Of a DNA stretch of 24,574 nucleotides, positions 13,401 through 20,184 are shown in pieces (position 1 is the stretch's first letter; every line of letters begins with the position of its first letter). Below the pieces are notes generated by a model that was not told the origin of the DNA, did no database searches, and worked only from the letters and a program-made list of their open reading frames with translations. The stretch comes from JBBSQE01 sp038258095. Its GTDB lineage: Bacteria > Actinomycetota > Thermoleophilia > Solirubrobacterales > 70-9. Both the position numbers and the translations under genes were made by a program. The stretch covers positions 1-24,574 of the forward strand of contig JBBSQE010000016.1 of the NCBI GenBank assembly GCA_038258095.1, in the 5' to 3' direction.

Positions 13401-15229
13401 ACCGTGAAGTTGCGCTGATCCGCGGTGCCGGGATTGCCGAGGTCGTCCACGGCGCGGACCCGGAAGGCGTGGGGTCCCTCGGAGAGGCCGGTATATGCCT
13501 GCGGCGAAGTGCAGGGCGTGAACGCGGCGGCGTCGAGGCGGCACTCGAAGGTGGCGCCCGCCTCACCCGTGGTGAAGGTGAAGCTCGTGGAGCCGCTGTT
13601 GGTCGGGCCAGAGGGCCCGCTTGTGATCGTCGCATCCGGGCCGGTGCCCGTGGAGACCGTCCCTCCGCCGGAGATCAGGATCGTCGTCCCGCCGCTGCGA
13701 GCGAAGATGTCCGAGTCCGATGCGACGTCGGTGTCGTCGGCCGTCAGGTGCTCTGTGGTCTCAAAGAGGACCTCGGAGCCGTCGGGCGTCGCCCCGACGA
13801 ATCCCGCATTGTCCGGCCCGCTGCCGGCGAACGGGAGGTTGGCTGAGCTGAGCGTGGTGGTGCCCCCGGCGCGTGTGAACAGGTCCCGCGATGCGTCGGC
13901 GTCATCGCTCGTCAATGCGTCCACGGTGCTGAACACGACCGACGAGCCGTCGCTGGAGACGTCGCTGAAGGAGACATCGGCCGGACCGTTCTGGTCGGAG
14001 TCGCCCACCGACGTCAAGGTGGTGGTGCCCCCGGTCCGCTCGTAGATGTCCGCCGTAGCGTCGGAATCGGCGGCCAGGAGGGGTTCGTCGGTGGTGAAGA
14101 ACACCCGGGAGCCGTCAGCGGAGGAGCCCGAGAACTGCGCGACCTGCCCCCCATTGCCACCGGCCGGGCCTGTCGAGACCAGGGTGGTCGTCCCCCCGGC
14201 GTTCTCATAGATGTCTCCGGTCCCGTCGGTGTCAGCCGGACTGAGGGACTCAGCAGTGCGAAAGAAGGCGTGAGCACCGTCGGCCGACAGGCCCTGGAGG
14301 CTCGCATCGAAGCTGCCGTTGCCGCCGGTCACCCCGCTCGAGACCAGGGTGGTCACACCAGCGGAGCGGCGATACACGTCCTGCGCCGCATCCGTGTCCG
14401 TGCTCGTCAGCGACTCGCTGGTCTCAAAGAAGACGGCCGACCCATCCCCGGATGCCTTTCCGAAGCCGACGTCGAAGGCGCCATTCCCACCGGAAGTCCC
14501 GGTCGAGACCAGGTCGGTCCCTGCGGAGGTGTGCTGATAGATGTCAACCGAGTTATCGGCATCGGCCGGAGCCAGGCTTTCCACGGTGACGAAGAAGACA
14601 ACCGAGGCATCTGCCGACGCTCCACGGAACTGCACGTCCGCGTTGGCGTTCCCGCCGAGACCGGTCGAGATCAAGGTGGTTACGCCGCCGGTGCGCTCGT
14701 AGAGATCCGCGCTCGTATCGGTGTCAGCGGGGCTGAGCGACTCCCTGGTGCTGAAGACGGCCCGCTGACCGTCTGACGAAACCGCCCGTAGATCGGCCGG
14801 AAACGGACCGGAGAGAGCGGTGGCAGAGGTCGACACCAGCGTCGTCTGACCCCCGAACCGCTCGTAGACATCGTCTGAGGAATCGGTGTCGGCGGCCACG
14901 AGGGGCTCGGCCGTCGAGAAGAAGACGTGGGTCCCGTCGGCCGAGGCGCCGGCGAAAAAGGCGTTGAAAGGCCCGTTGCCCGCGACCGGCAGATTCGCGG
15001 ACACGAGACTCGTGTTGGCGCCCACGCGGGCGTAGACATCCGTGCGCGTATCGGTGTCGGAGGGAACGAGCTGTTCGGTGGTGGTGAACAGCACTTTCGA
15101 CCCGTCGGCGGAGACCTTCGAGAAGGTGGCCGAGGCAGCCGAGACCCCAGGAGCCCACGCCAGAAGACAGGCGATGGCGGCGAGGGCCGCCAGGAGAGGA
15201 ACCGAGGGTCGCAGCCGGCAGCGACCCAT
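10439..15229 (-). CDS. 1596-aa secreted three-module repeat protein, probable surface adhesin of the pilus locus
   Basis: A signal peptide (basic start, hydrophobic 10-25, VSA cleavage near 31) is followed by three repeat modules. Residues 32-530 hold nine units of about 55 residues (SADGxxVFFxTxExLxxADTDxxxDIYER then GGTTTLVSxG), which resemble propeller blades. Residues 531-1210 hold eight Ig-like units of about 85 residues (PDTxIDxGPSGPT, FxCxLDGxxFxxCxSP, ADGxHTFxVRATDxAGN), each with a conserved cysteine pair. Residues 1211-1504 hold three other Ig-like units of about 97 residues. A final basic ninth copy of the second type spans 1505-1596 and ends in RARARR. No LPXTG or C-terminal anchor is seen. 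Its ATG overlaps the pilC stop by one base (TGATG), so it is translationally coupled to the pilus machine. An adhesive or structural role is inference. Confidence 0.9.
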   Translation of the reverse strand: MGRCRLRPSVPLLAALAAIACLLAWAPGVSAASATFSKVSADGSKVLFTTTEQLVPSDTDTRTDVYARVGANTSLVSANLPVAGNGPFNAFFAGASADGTHVFFSTAEPLVAADTDSSDDVYERFGGQTTLVSTSATALSGPFPADLRAVSSDGQRAVFSTRESLSPADTDTSADLYERTGGVTTLISTGLGGNANADVQFRGASADASVVFFVTVESLAPADADNSVDIYQHTSAGTDLVSTGTSGGNGAFDVGFGKASGDGSAVFFETSESLTSTDTDAAQDVYRRSAGVTTLVSSGVTGGNGSFDASLQGLSADGAHAFFRTAESLSPADTDGTGDIYENAGGTTTLVSTGPAGGNGGQVAQFSGSSADGSRVFFTTDEPLLAADSDATADIYERTGGTTTLTSVGDSDQNGPADVSFSDVSSDGSSVVFSTVDALTSDDADASRDLFTRAGGTTTLSSANLPFAGSGPDNAGFVGATPDGSEVLFETTEHLTADDTDVASDSDIFARSGGTTILISGGGTVSTGTGPDATITSGPSGPTNSGSTSFTFTTGEAGATFECRLDAAAFTPCTSPQAYTGLSEGPHAFRVRAVDDLGNPGTADQRNFTVDTIAPDTIIDSGPSGPTAVVSPSFTFHSAEAGSTFECSLDGGIYGACSSPRGYGPLAEGPHTFSVRATDLASNTDATPDTRNFTIDITAPDTTIDTGPSGLTSGSIPTYTFSSPDGTATFQCRVDGAAFTACTSPFTTTALADGSHTFAVRAVDPAGNVDATPATRTILVDTTAPDTTINFGPQGPTSNPTPSFTFSSEAGATFECRIDAAAFAACTSPFTAPSLADGAHSFSVRATDSLGNTGTASSRSFTVDTTAPDTTITSSTVTGSSASVSFTSPDAGAGFECKLDSAPYAPCTSLKTYSGLSAGDHAFSVRATDAAGNTDQTPATATLTVATVTPPDTTIDSAPAALTNNPAPSFSFSSSENYATFECKLDGPGATTGTYGACTNPRTYSGLADGAYTFSVRSISQGGTTDSTPATSSFTLDATPPDTIIDTGRTGAGQSTSATFTFHSTESGSTLECRLDGAAFTPCSSPQAHSSLADGSHTFDVRAIDSATNIDLTPATNTFIVDTTPPDTTVDTGPSGRTVAAFPTFGFSSNEPGSTFECSTDGGAFAGCTSPTTIGRLSDGPHTFEVRATDLVGLTDPTPALRSITVDTTGPPSLTRTDPASPSSDNNPRVIGFAPDYYTVAIYTTPTCTGAPLATGDGATFSSSGIQVSVPPDSTSVFRATSTDDANNTSPCSSDFLLYQEISTVAAPQLAATVPASPAADTHPAVTGFAPPETTINLYLSADCTGAVAATSSAAQLGGGGIAITVPAMAISTISAAATDFLGNVSECSNAISYVESSAPPPDDRTPPSAPRLASTSPPSPSNVNSFTVQGSAEAGSIVRLYRRADCSGRVLAAGDAAQLALGGLAVSVADDSVTEIHATATDAAGNRSHCSATSVTYIEDSTAPRARVTYGPAFKTRNRRPVFRFADRTEDSTARFLCKLDRRRFFRCSSPKRFRRLGRRRHTLWVKAVDAAGNRQAGATTRRFRIVGPRARARR
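10718..11599 (-). repeat. Three tandem ~290-bp coding repeats (second Ig-like type) of the surface protein
   Basis: Residues 1211-1306, 1307-1407 and 1408-1504 share PxLxxTxPxSPxxxxxxxVxGFA, LYxxxxCTGxxxA, GIxVxVPxxS and ATDxxGNxSxCS, with two cysteines each. They resemble bacterial Ig-like modules of large surface proteins and lie between the eighth and ninth copies of the preceding repeat type. Confidence 0.82.
11600..13639 (-). repeat. Eight tandem ~255-bp coding repeats (Ig-like, disulfide-containing) of the surface protein
   Basis: Residues 531-1210 form eight units beginning PDxTI (531, 615, 700, 785, 868, 951, 1041, 1126), each 83-90 residues with two cysteines about 10 apart (up to 17 in the sixth). 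The sixth has a 5-residue insertion between the cysteines (GPGATTGTYGAC). A diverged ninth copy, rich in arginine, closes the protein (residues 1505-1596, DNA 10442-10717). Confidence 0.88.
13640..15136 (-). repeat. Nine tandem ~165-bp coding repeats (propeller-like units) of the surface protein
   Basis: Protein residues 32-530 split into nine units of 54-59 residues: 32-90, 91-145, 146-199, 200-254, 255-309, 310-364, 365-419, 420-475 and 476-530. Each has the order (S/A)xDGxxVxFxT, ADTDxxxDxYxR and TTLVS. The DTD...D pattern is acidic and could bind calcium. Units differ at many positions, so the array is old rather than freshly duplicated. Confidence 0.85.
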
Positions 15230-16482
15230 CAGCGGATCTTGTCGTAGAGGCTGAAGATGGGCAGATACATCGAGATGACGATGAAGCCGACGACGCCGCC
15301 GACGAAGCAGATCATCAGAGGCTCAATCAGCGCTGTCAACGCCTTCACCTTCGCGTCGACCTCAGCCTCGTAGAAGTCCGCAACCTTGGTCAGCATCGCC
15401 TCCAGCTGACCGGTCTCCTCGCCGACGGCGATCATGTGGGAGACCATCGGGGGGAAGATCTCGTGCCGCTCGATCGGTCCGGCGATGGAGCCGCCCTTCT
15501 GCACCGAGGTGAAGACGTCGGCCATCGCCTCCTCGACGACGACGTTGCCCGAGGTCTCCCCGGTGATCGTGATCGACTGCAGGATCGGCACGCCGGACTC
15601 AATCGAGCCCGAGAAGGTCCGCGACCACCTGGCGAGGGCGATCTTCTGGATCACGTCGCCGATCTTGAAGGGGATGTGGAGGATCGCCCGGTCGAAGATC
15701 GCCTTCCCTCGCTCGGTCTTCTTCCAGCGGAACAGGGCGAAGACGCTGATCGCGAATCCCGGGACCAGCAGCCACCAGTACTGGGTGACCGCGTCGGAGG
15801 CGGTGACCGTTATCTGCGTCGGGAGCGGCAGCGCCGCGTTGCCCTGATCGGCCCCGCCGTTCTCCTCGGCGATCTGGGTGAAGATGCCGACGAAGACCGG
15901 GACGACGAAGGCGACGACGGCCACCATCACGAGCAGCGCGACGGTGAATATGAAGGCCGGGTACAGCAGCGCCGAGCGCACCTGGCGGCGCAGGGAGTCC
16001 ATCTTCTCGAGATGGTGCGCGATCCGGTCCAACGCATCCTCGAGACGGCCCGACTGCTCACCGGCCCGCACCATCGACCGAAAGAGGCGATCGAAGACCT
16101 TCGGCTGGCGCTCCATCGCCTGCGCCAACGAGGCGCCCGCCTCTACGTCGTCCCGGACCCCGACGATGGCCTCCTGCAACATCTCGTCCTCTGATTGAGC
16201 CTGGAGAGTGTCGAGGGCGCGCAGCATCGGCATACCCGAGGCGACGAGGGTCGCGAACTGGCGCGACATGACCGCGAGCTCGCGCATATTCACGCCGCGC
16301 CAGCGCCGCATGAAGTCCTCGATCTTGATCTGCTGTGCCTTCTCGGTGACGTCGAGGACGATCAGACCCCGCTCGCGGAGCTGCTCGCTGACCGCGGCCT
16401 TGGAGGGAGCCTCGAGCTCACCCGTCGAGGGGGCGCCGGCCAGATCGACCGCCCGGAATGCGAAGGTGCTGCCAGCGGCCAT
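15229..16482 (-). CDS. pilC: Type IV pilus inner membrane platform protein PilC
   Basis: 417 residues, the usual length of PilC/GspF. It has two GspF domains. The first is cytoplasmic, with RELAVMSRQFATLVASGMPMLRALDTL and VEAGASLAQAMERQPKVFDRLFRSMVRAGEQSGRLEDAL. The second repeats the pattern: LARWSRTFSGSIESGVPILQSI and VSHMIAVGEETGQLEAMLTKVADFYEAEVDAKVKAL. Membrane helices lie at about residues 180-205, 240-260 and 385-410. It sits in the membrane under the pilus and transmits the movement of PilB and PilT. It starts 9 bp after pilT, and its stop overlaps the start of the large repeat protein. Confidence 0.96.
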   Translation of the reverse strand: MAAGSTFAFRAVDLAGAPSTGELEAPSKAAVSEQLRERGLIVLDVTEKAQQIKIEDFMRRWRGVNMRELAVMSRQFATLVASGMPMLRALDTLQAQSEDEMLQEAIVGVRDDVEAGASLAQAMERQPKVFDRLFRSMVRAGEQSGRLEDALDRIAHHLEKMDSLRRQVRSALLYPAFIFTVALLVMVAVVAFVVPVFVGIFTQIAEENGGADQGNAALPLPTQITVTASDAVTQYWWLLVPGFAISVFALFRWKKTERGKAIFDRAILHIPFKIGDVIQKIALARWSRTFSGSIESGVPILQSITITGETSGNVVVEEAMADVFTSVQKGGSIAGPIERHEIFPPMVSHMIAVGEETGQLEAMLTKVADFYEAEVDAKVKALTALIEPLMICFVGGVVGFIVISMYLPIFSLYDKIR

Positions 16483-16491
16483 CGGAAGGCC

Positions 16492-17616
16492 CTAGACCAT
16501 CCCGGCCGGGACGGGCTGGGCGACGGCCTGCGGAGCCGCGCCGGCGCTCTCGAGCCCTCCGAGCAGGCGCCTGAGCTCCTCCGGGACCGTGGCTCGCTGC
16601 TCGGCCAGGGCCCGGGTGATCTGCCCCGAGCGGACCAGGCGCGCGAGATCGGCGTCCATCGTCTGCATCCCGATTGCGCCCGCCGTCTGGATGGCCGAGT
16701 AAATTTGGTGGGTCTTGCCCTCGCGGATCAGGTTCCGGATCGCCGGATTCGGAACGAGGACCTCGGTGGCGACGACGCGGCCGGCGCCGTCGGCAGTCTC
16801 GAGCAGCTGTTGGGTGACGATTCCCTGCAGCGCGATCGAGAGCTGCATCCTTACCTGACCCTGCTGCTCGGCGGGGAAGACGTCGATGATCCGGTCGACC
16901 GTCTGCGCGGTGGACTGCGTGTGCAGCGTGGCGAAGACGAGGTGGCCGGTCTCGGCCGCGGTCAGGGCGGTGGAGATCGTCTCCAGGTCTCGCATCTCTC
17001 CGACCAGGATCACGTCCGGGTCCTGGCGTAAGGCCGCCTTCAGCGCGAGCGAGAAGTTGGGGGCATCGGCGCCGATCTCGCGCTGGTTGACGATCGAGCG
17101 CTTGTGGTGGTGGAGAAACTCGATCGGATCCTCGATCGTGAGGATGTGATCCTCGCGCTCGCGGTTGATGATGTCGATCATCGCCGCAAGGCTGGTCGAC
17201 TTGCCGGAACCCGTCGGGCCGGTCATCAGGACGAACCCGCGCGGCTTGCGAGTGAACTCCCGCAGCATCTGCGGCAGGCCCAGCGACTCGAGCTCCGGGA
17301 TCTCCTGCGGGATGAGGCGGAACGCTGCGCTGATCGAGCCGCGCTGGAAGTAGCAGCTGACGCGGAAGCGGGCCACGCCCGGGATCGCGTAGGCGAAGTC
17401 CAGCTGGCGGTTGTTCTCGAAGCGCTTGCGCTGCTCGTCGTTGAGGATGCTGTAGACGACGTCGCGGGTCTGCTGGTTCGAGAGCGAGGCCATCTCCTCG
17501 ACCGGTGAGATCTTCCCCCGCAGGCGCAGGACCGGCGGGGCCCCGGCCGTCAGATGGACGTCCGACGCTCCCTCTTCGACCATCCTCGTCAGCACGGCGG
17601 CGAAATCGAATTCCAT
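16492..17616 (-). CDS. pilT: Pilus retraction ATPase PilT
   Basis: 374 residues. An N-terminal PAS-like domain (GASDVHLTAGAPPVLRLRG) is followed by the RecA core: Walker A GPTGSGKST (133-141), Asp box IEDPIEF (161-167), Walker B GEMRD (206-210) and His box ATLHTQST. The retraction motif AIRNLIRE (292-299) is intact, which marks it as a true PilT. It lacks the C4 zinc motif of PilB. It hydrolyses ATP to retract the pilus. It lies 47 bp downstream of pilB and 9 bp upstream of pilC. Confidence 0.96.
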   Translation of the reverse strand: MEFDFAAVLTRMVEEGASDVHLTAGAPPVLRLRGKISPVEEMASLSNQQTRDVVYSILNDEQRKRFENNRQLDFAYAIPGVARFRVSCYFQRGSISAAFRLIPQEIPELESLGLPQMLREFTRKPRGFVLMTGPTGSGKSTSLAAMIDIINREREDHILTIEDPIEFLHHHKRSIVNQREIGADAPNFSLALKAALRQDPDVILVGEMRDLETISTALTAAETGHLVFATLHTQSTAQTVDRIIDVFPAEQQGQVRMQLSIALQGIVTQQLLETADGAGRVVATEVLVPNPAIRNLIREGKTHQIYSAIQTAGAIGMQTMDADLARLVRSGQITRALAEQRATVPEELRRLLGGLESAGAAPQAVAQPVPAGMV

Positions 17617-17663
17617 TCGTTACTAATCGTCCGCAGCCGCCGAACCTTTAGTGCTCCGAGGGG

Positions 17664-19475
17664 TCACGTCGTGACGCGCACGATCTCCTCCAGGGTGGTC
17701 TGCCCCGCACGGACCTTCGTGAGGCCGTCCTCGCGCAGGGTCAGCATTCCCTCCTCGCGAGCGACCGCGGCCAGATCGGCCTCCGACCCTGCAGCGACGA
17801 CCAGCTCCTTCAGCCGGTCGCTCATCACCATCACGGAGTAGAGGCCGGCGCGGCCCTTGTAGCCGGTCGAGTTGCAGCGCGGACACCCGACGGCCTCGTA
17901 GACCTCGATGTCCGACCCGACCCGGAAACCCGCTTCGGCGAGCATCTGGACGGTGATCAGCCCCCGTCTCTTGCAGTGGGTGCAGAGCTGGCGGGCGAGG
18001 CGCTGAGCCACGACGCAGCCGACCGCCGACGCGGTCAGGAACGACTCGATCCCCATCTTCATCAGCCGGGCGATCGCGCCGGGGGCATCGTTGGTGTGCA
18101 GGGTGGTCAGGACCATGTGCCCGGTCAGCGCAGCCTCGATGGCGATCCTGGCCGTCTCGCCGTCTCTGACCTCGCCGACCATGATGATGTCGGGGTCCGC
18201 GCGAAGGATCGATCGGAGCCCGGTTGCGAAGGTGAGCCCCGCCTTCGGGTTCACGTTGATCTGGTTGATCCCATCCAGTTTGTACTCGACCGGATCCTCG
18301 ACGGTGATCACGTTTCGCTCCACTCCCTTCAGGGTCTGGAGCGCCGAGTAGAGGGTCGTGGACTTACCCGAGCCGGTCGGACCGGTGACCAGGACGGCAC
18401 CGTACGGCTGGCGTATCGCGTGCTCGAAGCGGCCTCGGGCGTCCCCCCCCATCCCGAGCTGATCGAGGCTGAGCAGGGCGTTCGTCTTGTCGAGGATGCG
18501 GATGGTCGCCCCCTCCCCGCGCTCGGTCGGCAGGGTCGTGACGCGGAGATCCACACGCCGCTCGTCGACGTTGACGCTGACCCGCCCGTCCTGGGGCATG
18601 CGCTTCTCGGCGATGTCCAGCTCACTCATGATCTTGATCCGGGAGACGACGGCCGAGACCATCCTCTTCGGGACATGGGCGGCCTCGCGGAGGACCCCGT
18701 CGATCCGGAAGCGGACCCGCATGTCCTCTTCCCCGGATTCGAAGTGGATGTCGGATGCCCCCTCGTTCACCGCCTGGCCGAGGACGCTGTAGACGAGCTT
18801 GACGACCGGGGCGTCCTCGGCCGATGCGTGCAGGGAGTCGACTACAGCGACCCCCCCGCTTCCGGCGTCGTCCTCCCCCTCGTCCTCCTCGATCGCCTCG
18901 CTGACGGCGCTCTGGAGCGAGTTGAGGCGGCTGATCAGCTCCTCGATGTCCTCGGGGCTTGCGACCGCCAGCGTGCAAGCGAGGCCGGTGGCCATCTGGA
19001 TGTCGTCGGCCGCCACGACGTCGGCCGGATCGGCCATCGCGACCAACAGCGTCTTCGGGTCGTTGTAGCCGATCGGGACCGCGCGGTAGCGCCGCGCTGA
19101 GGAAACCGGCAGCAGGTTGGCCGCTGCCATGTCGACCTGGAACACCGAGAGGTCGACGTGCTCGAGCCCGTGGCGCTCGGCAACCGCGCGGGAGAGCTGA
19201 TCGGTATTCACCGCCCCCTGCGCGAGCAGCAGCTGCTCGGGGGGCTGCCCCGCGGTCCGGGCCTCGTTGACGGCGGCCTCGACGCGGGCGGCATCCACGA
19301 AGCCGAGCTCGACCAACACGTCGGTGACGAAGCGGCCCGAGCGCACCGGGCCGACCGGAGAAGTCAAGCCCGTGGGGCCGTGACTCTCCTCGTCGTGCAT
19401 CTGGCGTGCGGTCGCCGCACCCGGGTCGGGCACAGCGGTCAGATGTGTCGGACGGCTGAGAGGATCCTGAGACAT
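17664..19475 (-). CDS. pilB: Pilus extension ATPase PilB
   Basis: 603 residues. The N-terminal MshEN-like (GspE N) domain spans about 47-185. The GspE core follows, with Walker A GPTGSGKST (365-373), Asp box VEDPVEY (392-398), Walker B GEVRD (434-438) and His box TTLHTND. The zinc motif C498-x2-C501 ... C531-x2-C534 distinguishes extension ATPases from PilT. The N-terminal domain has the hydrophobic spacing of c-di-GMP-binding MshEN motifs (LxxLVELG...; LLLAQGAVNTDQLSRAVAE), but the RLG residues expected at the start of each motif are not present. Nucleotide binding is therefore uncertain. The first 46 residues look disordered. The start ATG at 19475 has a weak AGGGA upstream. Confidence 0.96.
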   Translation of the reverse strand: MSQDPLSRPTHLTAVPDPGAATARQMHDEESHGPTGLTSPVGPVRSGRFVTDVLVELGFVDAARVEAAVNEARTAGQPPEQLLLAQGAVNTDQLSRAVAERHGLEHVDLSVFQVDMAAANLLPVSSARRYRAVPIGYNDPKTLLVAMADPADVVAADDIQMATGLACTLAVASPEDIEELISRLNSLQSAVSEAIEEDEGEDDAGSGGVAVVDSLHASAEDAPVVKLVYSVLGQAVNEGASDIHFESGEEDMRVRFRIDGVLREAAHVPKRMVSAVVSRIKIMSELDIAEKRMPQDGRVSVNVDERRVDLRVTTLPTERGEGATIRILDKTNALLSLDQLGMGGDARGRFEHAIRQPYGAVLVTGPTGSGKSTTLYSALQTLKGVERNVITVEDPVEYKLDGINQINVNPKAGLTFATGLRSILRADPDIIMVGEVRDGETARIAIEAALTGHMVLTTLHTNDAPGAIARLMKMGIESFLTASAVGCVVAQRLARQLCTHCKRRGLITVQMLAEAGFRVGSDIEVYEAVGCPRCNSTGYKGRAGLYSVMVMSDRLKELVVAAGSEADLAAVAREEGMLTLREDGLTKVRAGQTTLEEIVRVTT

Positions 19476-19498
19476 GGCCTGATCCCTGGTGGGCCGGC

Positions 19499-20104
19499 TC
19501 AGCCGGGTGCGTACCCGACCGTGGGGCCCGCGTAGGTGGCGTCTCGCACTGCCTGAACCACGTTCTCGGGGCTCTGGAACCCGTACTGGACCGTAGCCGC
19601 GGCCGTTCCGCCGCCTCCTCCGGGTGAGACGATCACGAGGGCCGGAACCCGGTCGACGCCGACTCCGCCCGTGATCGCAGCATAACGCGCGATGCGGTCG
19701 GCGGTGATGACGAAGACCGCGACCCCCGGCTCGCGAGCGAGTCGGCGAACGGAGCGGGCGACGATCTGGTCGCTGACGGCGCCGCCGCGAACGATCAGAA
19801 GCGCGATCGTGTTACCCAGCTCGTGGGCCCGGACGACCTTGGGCGGAAGGGGCGGAAGGGGGATCGAGCTGAGAGAAACCGCGGCAGCCGGCGCCGCGGC
19901 TGCGGCGGCGGGATCCGCGGACAACACGGCTCCGGCGGTTGCGGCGGCGGGGTCAGTCGTCGGAACCGTCGTCACCGGAGCGGCCGCGGTCTCCTTGGAC
20001 GATCCTCCGAGGACACGCGTGCTCAGCATGTATCCCCCCGCCAGGAGGAGAATGGCGACGGCGACGAGCTGATAGACCGGATTCTCGTTGAGCTTCTTTC
20101 TCAT
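19499..20104 (-). CDS. Membrane-anchored thioredoxin-fold-like protein lacking active-site cysteines
   Basis: 201 residues. A short basic start is followed by a membrane helix (about 11-28), an Ala/Thr/Pro-rich linker (about 35-85), then a small domain (about 90-190). The domain has a beta strand (TIALLIVRGGAV), a helix (ARSVRRLARE), a strand (GVAVFVITAD), GVDRVPALVIVSP (the cis-Pro loop of thioredoxins) and a terminal helix (SPENVVQAVRDA). This order matches a thioredoxin fold, but there is no cysteine in the protein, so no redox function is expected. It lies between pilB and the PilX-like gene, 23 bp before pilB. A structural or docking role outside the membrane, next to the alignment complex or pilus base, is a guess. 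Confidence 0.7.
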   Translation of the reverse strand: MRKKLNENPVYQLVAVAILLLAGGYMLSTRVLGGSSKETAAAPVTTVPTTDPAAATAGAVLSADPAAAAAAPAAAVSLSSIPLPPLPPKVVRAHELGNTIALLIVRGGAVSDQIVARSVRRLAREPGVAVFVITADRIARYAAITGGVGVDRVPALVIVSPGGGGGTAAATVQYGFQSPENVVQAVRDATYAGPTVGYAPG

Positions 20105-20184
20105 CGCTCCATCACCCTCTTGGTGTCGTCATCCGGCGGTTCCAGCTTGAGTCGTGCCCGGCGGGGCTCGGAGGTGGGTGTCGT

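Noticed and set aside
14553..14560. Exact GCCGATAA (minus strand) inside the repeat-protein gene as a WhiG -10
   Set aside because: It encodes Ala-Asp-Asn of the acidic ADADN repeat motif in mid-gene, so a coding origin explains it.
11097..14776. Many long plus-strand open frames opposite the repeat-protein gene
   Set aside because: They are shadows of a GC-rich repetitive gene on the other strand: Arg/Pro/Gly-rich, without domains, and repeated in step with the real protein repeats.
10442..15136. CRISPR-like or minisatellite interpretation of the repetitive region
   Set aside because: Repeats are in frame, 165-290 bp long, diverged at the DNA level and encode clear protein modules; there are no short identical repeats with unique spacers.
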